Positions 5,983-10,583 of a DNA stretch of 10,583 bases are shown piece after piece. The DNA lies in NCBI GenBank assembly GCA_002308315.1, contig DBWE01000062.1, positions 1 to 10,583 of the forward strand. Reading direction: 5' to 3'. Position 1 is the stretch's first letter. Each line of letters starts with the position of its first letter. A model generated the notes under the pieces. It ran no database searches. It worked only from the letters and a program-made list of their open reading frames with translations, and was not told the DNA's origin. The translations under genes were made by a program, and so were the position numbers. Source of the stretch: Clostridiales bacterium UBA1246 (GTDB taxonomy: Bacteria; Bacillota; Clostridia; Oscillospirales; Oscillospiraceae).

Positions 5983-6450
5983 ATGAGAAAAGACAAGATC
6001 AATTATTATCTCGACATAGCCGACGCCGTGCGCAGCCGCTCCACCTGTCTCAGACGGCAGTACGGAGCGATAATCGTCAAAAACGACGAGATCGTTGCCA
6101 CGGGTTACAACGGAGCGCCGCGCGGGCGCAAAAACTGCGACGACATGGGCAGCTGCAAAAGAGAACTGCTGGAGATCCCGAGCGGCGAAAGATATGAGCT
6201 GTGCCGTTCCGTGCACGCGGAGATGAACGCCATTATTTCCGCGGCGCGGGATCAGACCATCGGCTCCGTGCTGTACCTTGCCGGACGCGATTACAAGACA
6301 GGCGAGCTGCTTACGAACACTACGCCCTGTTCGATGTGCCGCAGGGTCATCATAAACGCCGGTATCGAAAAGGTTATTTCCCGCGTGACCGAGTCGGATT
6401 ATACCGTGACCGACGTGCGGGAATGGATAGATAACGACGATACTATGTAA
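5983..6450 (+). CDS. dCMP deaminase family protein (ComEB-like)
   Basis: A 155-residue zinc-dependent deaminase. The likely reaction is dCMP to dUMP, feeding thymidylate synthesis. The zinc-site motifs are intact: H-A-E at 78-80 (ligand H78 and proton-shuttling E80) and P-C-S-M-C at 115-119 (C116 and C119). G-Y-N-G-A-P-R-G at 41-48, followed by a cysteine-containing insert (C52, C58, C74), is typical of dCMP deaminases and ComEB rather than cytidine, tRNA-adenosine or riboflavin deaminases. The ATG at 5983 follows a G-rich but imperfect site (GGGCGGACGG), so expression may depend partly on the upstream genes 24 nt away. It is the last gene of the rnj operon, with a terminator immediately after. 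Substrate choice and dCTP/dTTP control are inferred from the family. Confidence 0.9.
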   Translation: MRKDKINYYLDIADAVRSRSTCLRRQYGAIIVKNDEIVATGYNGAPRGRKNCDDMGSCKRELLEIPSGERYELCRSVHAEMNAIISAARDQTIGSVLYLAGRDYKTGELLTNTTPCSMCRRVIINAGIEKVISRVTESDYTVTDVREWIDNDDTM

Positions 6451-6451
6451 A

Positions 6452-6496
6452 AAGAGCATCTCATAATCCGATCGATGAATTATGAGATGCTTTTTT
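6452..6496. terminator. Strong bidirectional terminator between the convergent deaminase gene and nth
   Basis: AGCATCTCATAAT (6455-6467) and ATTATGAGATGCT (6479-6491) form a perfect 13-bp stem with an 11-nt loop. A T-run (6491-6496) follows on the plus strand and an A-run (6449-6453) precedes, so the minus-strand RNA also ends the stem with a U-run. It begins within 2 nt of the deaminase stop and lies about 20 nt past the nth stop, so it can serve both. Confidence 0.93.
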
Positions 6497-6517
6497 GAAA
6501 ATATCACCCCGGCGCGG

Positions 6518-7138
6518 TCATACGTCTTTTTTCGGGCAGATGTCTCCGAGCGGGCATCGGGTGCATTTGGGGCTTCGGGCAGTGCAGTATTTGCGCCCGT
6601 GCAGCACCGTACGATGACAGAAATCCGAGGACTTTTCGGGCGGAAGCAGCGCGGCGAGCTGCCGCTCGACCTTATACGGCTCCTTGGAGGACGTCAGACC
6701 CATGCGCCATGCAAGACGTATGCAGTGGGTGTCCGTTACCACGGCCGGCTTGCCGTATACGTCGCCGATGATGATGTTGGCGGTCTTGCGGCCTACGCCG
6801 GGCAGAGTGAGAAGCAGGTCCATCTCACCGGGCACCTTGCCTCCGAACCTTTCAACGAGCATTTTTGCGCATTCAACGAGATCCCGGGCCTTGGTGCGGA
6901 AAAATCCGCAGGAGCGTATCAGGGCTTCCACGTCCTCGGGCTTCGCCTCCGCGAAGGCTTCAAGCGTGGGGTAGCGCGAAAACAGCGCGGGCGTTACCTT
7001 GTTTACCCGCTCGTCGGTACACTGTGCGGCGAGCCGCGTGGCAAAAAGCAGCTGCCAGTCTTCCGTGTAATCAAGAGAGCAAAGGGCCTCGGGATATTCC
7101 TCTTCAAGCCGTGAAATAAGCTGATCTATGTATCTCAT
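6518..7138 (-). CDS. nth: Endonuclease III (DNA glycosylase/AP lyase)
   Basis: Nth removes oxidised pyrimidines from DNA and nicks the resulting abasic site, starting base excision repair. The 206-residue protein is of family length. The helix-hairpin-helix L-P-G-V-G-R-K-T-A-N at 112-121 holds the Schiff-base lysine K118; V-T-D-T-H at 134-138 provides the catalytic D136. The 4Fe-4S cluster motif C-x6-C-x2-C-x5-C is complete at C185, C192, C195 and C201, which separates it from MutY-like proteins with C-terminal extensions. The ATG at 7138 has AAGGAGG 4 nt upstream. It is a single-gene transcript, divergent from rarA and convergent with the deaminase gene, with its own extended -10 promoter. 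Confidence 0.97.
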   Translation of the reverse strand: MRYIDQLISRLEEEYPEALCSLDYTEDWQLLFATRLAAQCTDERVNKVTPALFSRYPTLEAFAEAKPEDVEALIRSCGFFRTKARDLVECAKMLVERFGGKVPGEMDLLLTLPGVGRKTANIIIGDVYGKPAVVTDTHCIRLAWRMGLTSSKEPYKVERQLAALLPPEKSSDFCHRTVLHGRKYCTARSPKCTRCPLGDICPKKDV

Positions 7139-7151
7139 ACTTCCTCCTTCG

Positions 7152-7176
7152 CGCCGCGCATACCGAACACGCGGCG
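7152..7176 (-). other. GC-rich hairpin in the nth leader
   Basis: CGCCGCG (7152-7158) and CGCGGCG (7170-7176) form a perfect 7-bp stem with an 11-nt loop, ending 2 nt before the nth ribosome binding site (7143-7149) in the predicted leader. It might protect the 5' end or tune translation; no known element was recognised. Confidence 0.4.
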
Positions 7177-7193
7177 ATCGATCCTGCGGTCAT

Positions 7194-7222
7194 ATTGTAA
7201 CATGATACGGCGTTTTTTTCCA
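7194..7222 (-). promoter_or_regulatory. nth promoter (extended -10)
   Basis: On the minus strand TGTTACAAT gives an extended -10 (TACAAT at 7194-7199). A weak -35, TGGAAA (7217-7222), lies 17 bp upstream. The start would be near 7187, giving a leader of about 49 nt. I found no equally good rightward promoter for rarA in this 111-bp gap. Confidence 0.6.
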
Positions 7223-7249
7223 TAAGGACGAAAAGGAACGGTAAATAAA

Positions 7250-8509
7250 ATGTATAAACCCTTGGCGGACGACATAAGGCCCTCGTCGCTGGACGACGTG
7301 GTGGGGCAGAAGCATATCTTGGGCGAAAACGGCATGCTCCGCCGCATTATCGAAAGCGGCAAGTCTCCCAATCTTATCTTTTACGGGCCCTCGGGGACCG
7401 GCAAAACCACGGTCGCCTCCATAATTGCCGGAAGCTCAAAGCGCGCTTTGTACAAGCTGAACGCCACACAGGCGGGGACTGCGGATATCAAGGAGATAAT
7501 CGACAGCGTCGACACTCTCATGGCTCCGGACGGCGTTCTTCTGTATCTGGACGAGATACAGTACTTCAACAAAAAACAGCAGCAGTCATTGCTGGAATAT
7601 ATAGAAAACGGAAAGATCAGTCTCATAGCTTCAACTACCGAAAATCCGTATTTTTACATTTACGGAGCCATACTGAGCCGGTGCACGGTTTTTGAATTCA
7701 AAGCGGTGGAGCCCGAAGAGCTGCGTCCGGCCGTGATAAGAGCTTTTGATATTCTCGGGGAGCGTACCGGGCTGGAGGCGGAGGCGGACGAGGAAGTTAT
7801 AAAGCGTATATGCTTCGGCTGCGGCGGAGACGTCCGGAAGGCGATAAACACCGCCGAAATGCTTTTCTACGCCGGGAAAAACGACGGGGTAAAAGTACAT
7901 ATCTCCGAAGACGACGCGGACATGCTTTCTCAAAAAAGCTCGATGCACTATGACCGTGACGGAGACGGCCATTACGATATCCTCTCGGCGTTCCAGAAAT
8001 CGATAAGAGGCAGCGATCCCGACGCCGGCCTGCACTATCTCGCGAGACTGCTTGAGGCCGGAGACATTATTTCCGCCTGCCGCAGACTGCTTGTTATCGC
8101 CGCGGAGGATATCGGGCTTGCTTATCCGCAGGCCATCCCCATTGTAAAAGCCTGCGTCGACAGCGCGCTTCAGCTCGGCCTGCCCGAGGCCCGAATACCG
8201 CTGGCGGACGCTGTGATACTTCTTTCGACCGCGCCGAAATCAAATTCCGGCGTCGTCGCCATAGACAAAGCCGCCGCGGATATCCGAAAAGGGAAGACGG
8301 GAGATATACCGAGACATCTGAAAAACGTTCACGCCGACGGAGCCGATGCGGGAGCGATCGAGAGCTATAAGTATGCCCACAGCTACGAAAATCACTGGGT
8401 GGAGCAGCAGTATCTGCCCGACGTTCTGAAGGACACGAGGTATTACGAATACGGGGACAATAAAACCGAGCAGGCGGCCAGGACGTATTGGAGCAGGATC
8501 AAAAAATGA
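7250..8509 (+). CDS. rarA: RarA (MgsA) replication-associated AAA+ ATPase
   Basis: RarA is a clamp-loader-like AAA+ ATPase of the WRNIP1/Mgs1 family that acts at stalled forks together with SSB. The 419-residue protein opens with R-P-S-S-L-D-D-V-V-G-Q (10-20). Walker A is G-P-S-G-T-G-K-T at 46-53, Walker B L-L-Y-L-D-E at 97-102, sensor 1 S-T-T-E-N at 129-132, and the arginine-finger motif L-S-R-C at 142-145. The C-terminal half carries the family's H-Y-D-I-L-S-A-F-Q-K-S-I-R-G-S-D-P-D-A stretch (about 242-261) and the P-K-S-N tetramerisation region. The AAAGGAA site lies about 12 nt before the ATG, rather far, but no better start is visible. The stop overlaps the recG start in ATGA. Length and motifs are normal. 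Confidence 0.95.
   Translation: MYKPLADDIRPSSLDDVVGQKHILGENGMLRRIIESGKSPNLIFYGPSGTGKTTVASIIAGSSKRALYKLNATQAGTADIKEIIDSVDTLMAPDGVLLYLDEIQYFNKKQQQSLLEYIENGKISLIASTTENPYFYIYGAILSRCTVFEFKAVEPEELRPAVIRAFDILGERTGLEAEADEEVIKRICFGCGGDVRKAINTAEMLFYAGKNDGVKVHISEDDADMLSQKSSMHYDRDGDGHYDILSAFQKSIRGSDPDAGLHYLARLLEAGDIISACRRLLVIAAEDIGLAYPQAIPIVKACVDSALQLGLPEARIPLADAVILLSTAPKSNSGVVAIDKAAADIRKGKTGDIPRHLKNVHADGADAGAIESYKYAHSYENHWVEQQYLPDVLKDTRYYEYGDNKTEQAARTYWSRIKK
8495..8498 (+). promoter_or_regulatory. Ribosome binding site and ATGA overlap deciding the recG start
   Basis: AGGA, inside the end of rarA, lies 7 nt before ATG 8506. ATGA at 8506-8509 combines the recG start with the rarA TGA stop, a classic sign of coupled translation. 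An in-frame TTG at 8488 is less likely because it has no site of its own. Confidence 0.75.
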
Positions 8510-10542
8510 ACGAGCTTAACGGCGGCATAAGATTTATAAAGGGCATAGGCGAGGCCAGAGCGAAGGCTCTGGAAAAGCTCGATATCCATACGCTTTATGA
8601 TCTCGTGTCTTATTTCCCTCGGGATTATGAGGACAGAAGCGCGGTCAAGCCGATCGCCGACGTACAGGACGGCGAAAACTGCTGCGTAAAAGCAGTCGTC
8701 GCGACCGCTCCGACGCTGGCGCGCATACGCAAAGGGATGGAGCTCGTCAAATTCCGCATAGCAGATGAAAGCGGCGCGGCAAACGTGACCTTCTTCAATC
8801 AGAGCTACGTAAAAAGAAATATAGCGCGCGGAGGGGTATACACCTTCTACGGCAGGTTTTCACGCATGGGGCTGCATTTTGAGCTGACTAATCCCGTGTA
8901 TGAAAAAGCGGACGGAGGCGGCGTGAATACGGGGCGGATAGTGCCAGTATACCGTCTTACCTCGGGCATAAGCCGCAACGTGCTTTCAAACGCGATAGAA
9001 CAGGGCCTGAAAGCAGCCGACGGACTTCTTAAGGGCGTTCTTCCGGATCATATCGAAAGAAAATACGGATTTATCAGCTCGCAGCAAGCCTACCGTGCCA
9101 TTCATTTCCCCAAGGACATGACCGAGGCGGCCTGCGCCAGACGGCGGCTGATATTCGAAGAGCTGTTTACGCTTGCCTGCGCTCTCGGATCTATGAAAAG
9201 CCGGAATACCGAGCGCAGCGGCACGGTCATACCGATGCCGGAAACGGAGAAGTTTTATTCCTCGCTGCCCTTTGAGCTTACCGGAGCGCAGAAAAGAGCG
9301 GTGGGGGATATTCTTGCCGATATGTCGTCGGGCCGGGCGATGAACCGCCTTGTCCAGGGAGACGTCGGCTCCGGCAAGACCGTGGTCGCGGCGGCGGCGG
9401 TATGGGCGGCAGTACGCGCGGGATACCAGTCCGCTTTCATGGCTCCTACCGAACTGCTTGCCGATCAGCATTACAATACCTTCACGAAGCTTCTTGCGCC
9501 CTTCGGCGTGAAGACGGTCCTTCTGAAGGGAAGCATGACAGCAAAACAAAAAAAGGAGATCCGGGAGCTTATAGCCCTCGGAGAGGCCGAGCTCGTTATC
9601 GGCACGCACGCCCTGCTCAGTGAAAACGTCGTTTTCAAAAAGCTCGCTTTGGCGATCACGGATGAACAGCACCGTTTCGGCGTCAGACAGCGCACGGCGC
9701 TTTCGGAGAAAAGCGACGATCCCCACGTCCTCGTAATGTCGGCCACGCCCATACCGAGAACGCTCGCACTGATCATATACGGCGATCTGGACGTATCGGT
9801 GATCGACGAGCTTCCGCCGGGACGAAAAACGACGGAAACTTTTGCGGTAAGCGAAGACAAAAGAGAACGTCTGAACGGATTTATCAGAAAAACCGTCTCA
9901 GAGGGACGTCAGGTATACGTCGTATGTCCGATGATAGAAGAAAACGACGATCTCTCTCTGCATTCCGCCGAAGAGCATTTTGAACAGCTTCGGGACGTCG
10001 TTTTTCCCGATCTGCGGGTCGCTCTGCTGCACGGCAAAATGAGATCCGCGGAAAAGACGGACGTAATGCGCCGCTTTGCCGGGGGTGAGATCGACATTCT
10101 TGTTTCCACCACGGTCATAGAAGTCGGCGTTGACGTTCCGAACGCCGTTGTAATGGTGATCGAGAACGCCGAACGTTTCGGGCTCAGTCAGCTGCACCAG
10201 CTTCGCGGGCGCGTGGGCAGAGGAGCGGACAAAAGCTACTGCTTTCTGATGCGCGGCAGCAGGGGGGCGGAAAGCGACGAGCGCCTCAGGGCAATGACGA
10301 GGCTGAGCGACGGGTTCAAGCTCTCCGAAGAAGACCTCAGACTCAGAGGCCCCGGAGACTTTTTCGGCTCCAGGCAGCACGGCATGCCGGAAATGAAGAT
10401 AGCGAGCCTCGCAGACTCTCTCGACGTGCTTTCTGCGGCCCAGGACGAAGCGCAGAAGCTGCTCGAAACCGACCCGGCACTCAAAAAATATCCCGAGCTC
10501 GAAAAAAGAGTCAAAAAGCTTTTCGAAATCAAGCTGAACTGA
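8506..10542 (+). CDS. recG: ATP-dependent DNA helicase RecG
   Basis: RecG is a superfamily 2 double-strand DNA translocase that reverses stalled forks and processes branched recombination intermediates. The protein has 678 residues (B. subtilis and E. coli RecG are close to this). The N-terminal wedge/OB domain spans about 50-150, including V-K-F-R-I-A-D-E-S-G (81-90). Helicase motifs follow: the L-T-G-A-Q region (258-262), Walker A G-D-V-G-S-G-K-T (285-292), D-E-Q-H at 386-389, S-A-T-P-I-P-R-T (412-419), S-T-T-V-I-E-V-G-V-D (534-543) and Q-L-R-G-R-V-G-R-G (565-573). The C-terminal motor-coupling motif R-L-R-G-P-G-D-F-F-G (612-621) with R-Q-H-G is intact. Coupled to rarA, it makes a two-gene fork-maintenance operon. 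In many Firmicutes rsmD and coaD follow recG; here a terminator stem follows directly. Confidence 0.98.
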   Translation: MNELNGGIRFIKGIGEARAKALEKLDIHTLYDLVSYFPRDYEDRSAVKPIADVQDGENCCVKAVVATAPTLARIRKGMELVKFRIADESGAANVTFFNQSYVKRNIARGGVYTFYGRFSRMGLHFELTNPVYEKADGGGVNTGRIVPVYRLTSGISRNVLSNAIEQGLKAADGLLKGVLPDHIERKYGFISSQQAYRAIHFPKDMTEAACARRRLIFEELFTLACALGSMKSRNTERSGTVIPMPETEKFYSSLPFELTGAQKRAVGDILADMSSGRAMNRLVQGDVGSGKTVVAAAAVWAAVRAGYQSAFMAPTELLADQHYNTFTKLLAPFGVKTVLLKGSMTAKQKKEIRELIALGEAELVIGTHALLSENVVFKKLALAITDEQHRFGVRQRTALSEKSDDPHVLVMSATPIPRTLALIIYGDLDVSVIDELPPGRKTTETFAVSEDKRERLNGFIRKTVSEGRQVYVVCPMIEENDDLSLHSAEEHFEQLRDVVFPDLRVALLHGKMRSAEKTDVMRRFAGGEIDILVSTTVIEVGVDVPNAVVMVIENAERFGLSQLHQLRGRVGRGADKSYCFLMRGSRGAESDERLRAMTRLSDGFKLSEEDLRLRGPGDFFGSRQHGMPEMKIASLADSLDVLSAAQDEAQKLLETDPALKKYPELEKRVKKLFEIKLN

Positions 10543-10551
10543 AATATTAAA

Positions 10552-10583
10552 GCGGAAGAGGCTGCCGAAATTGCCTCTTCCGC
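10552..10583 (+). terminator. Terminator stem after recG, cut by the window end
   Basis: GCGGAAGAGGC (10552-10562) and GCCTCTTCCGC (10573-10583) form a perfect 11-bp GC-rich stem with a 10-nt loop, 9 nt after the recG stop. The window ends with the last stem base, so the expected U-run cannot be seen. On the minus strand the stem is followed by TTTAATATTT, so some activity in that direction is possible. Confidence 0.8.

Noticed and set aside
5548..6507. Open frame of 319 codons on the minus strand across rnj, the ArsC-like gene and the deaminase gene
   Set aside because: It runs through three well-supported plus-strand genes and the terminator at 6452-6496, and shows no family motif. It is a shadow.
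8488..8505. TTG start adding 6 residues to RecG
   Set aside because: The ATG at 8506 has an AGGA site at 7 nt and the coupled ATGA overlap with rarA.
8986..9726. Open frame of 246 codons antisense to recG
   Set aside because: It overlaps the RecG Walker A and DEQH coding region and has no promoter, ribosome binding site or family similarity I can see.
1..10583. Undescribed defence, toxin-antitoxin or biosynthetic system
   Set aside because: Every sizeable gene is a recognisable housekeeping or stress family of normal length, and no unexplained gene cluster or repeat array remains.

Overview
The window is a stretch of ordinary chromosome from a low-to-mid GC Gram-positive bacterium, most likely an uncultured member of the Clostridia. 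The pointers are RNase J, an XpaC/TelA pair arranged as in Bacillus, strong AGGAGG-type ribosome binding sites, TTG start use, extended -10 promoters, and an ARG box of Bacillus type in front of argG. No mobile element, CRISPR array, tRNA or rRNA was seen, and I found no convincing undescribed multi-gene system. The points of interest are regulatory.

Layout. 1-278 (minus): the N-terminal part of argG (argininosuccinate synthase), with a well-formed promoter carrying one near-consensus ARG box and a second, weaker one. 342-388: a terminator hairpin abutting that promoter. 421-2258 (minus): a two-gene operon, xpaC then a telA-family gene. 2259-2536: a divergent control region with back-to-back promoters for xpaC and rpe, and a long, possibly folded xpaC leader. 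2537-3828 (plus): rpe and recR. 3829-3948: a structured gap before rnj. 3949-6450 (plus): rnj (RNase J), an ArsC/Spx-fold protein and a dCMP-deaminase-family gene, closed by a strong bidirectional terminator. 6518-7138 (minus): nth. 7250-10542 (plus): rarA and recG, translationally coupled by an ATGA overlap, with a terminator stem at the window end.

The genes fall into arginine biosynthesis (argG), envelope or toxic-anion stress (xpaC-telA), the pentose phosphate pathway (rpe), RNA turnover (rnj), pyrimidine nucleotide supply (dCMP deaminase), and a loose group of DNA repair and fork-restart genes (recR, nth, rarA, recG). Several starts were moved inward from the longest open frame on ribosome-binding-site evidence: xpaC to TTG 2258, rnj to ATG 3949 and recG to ATG 8506.
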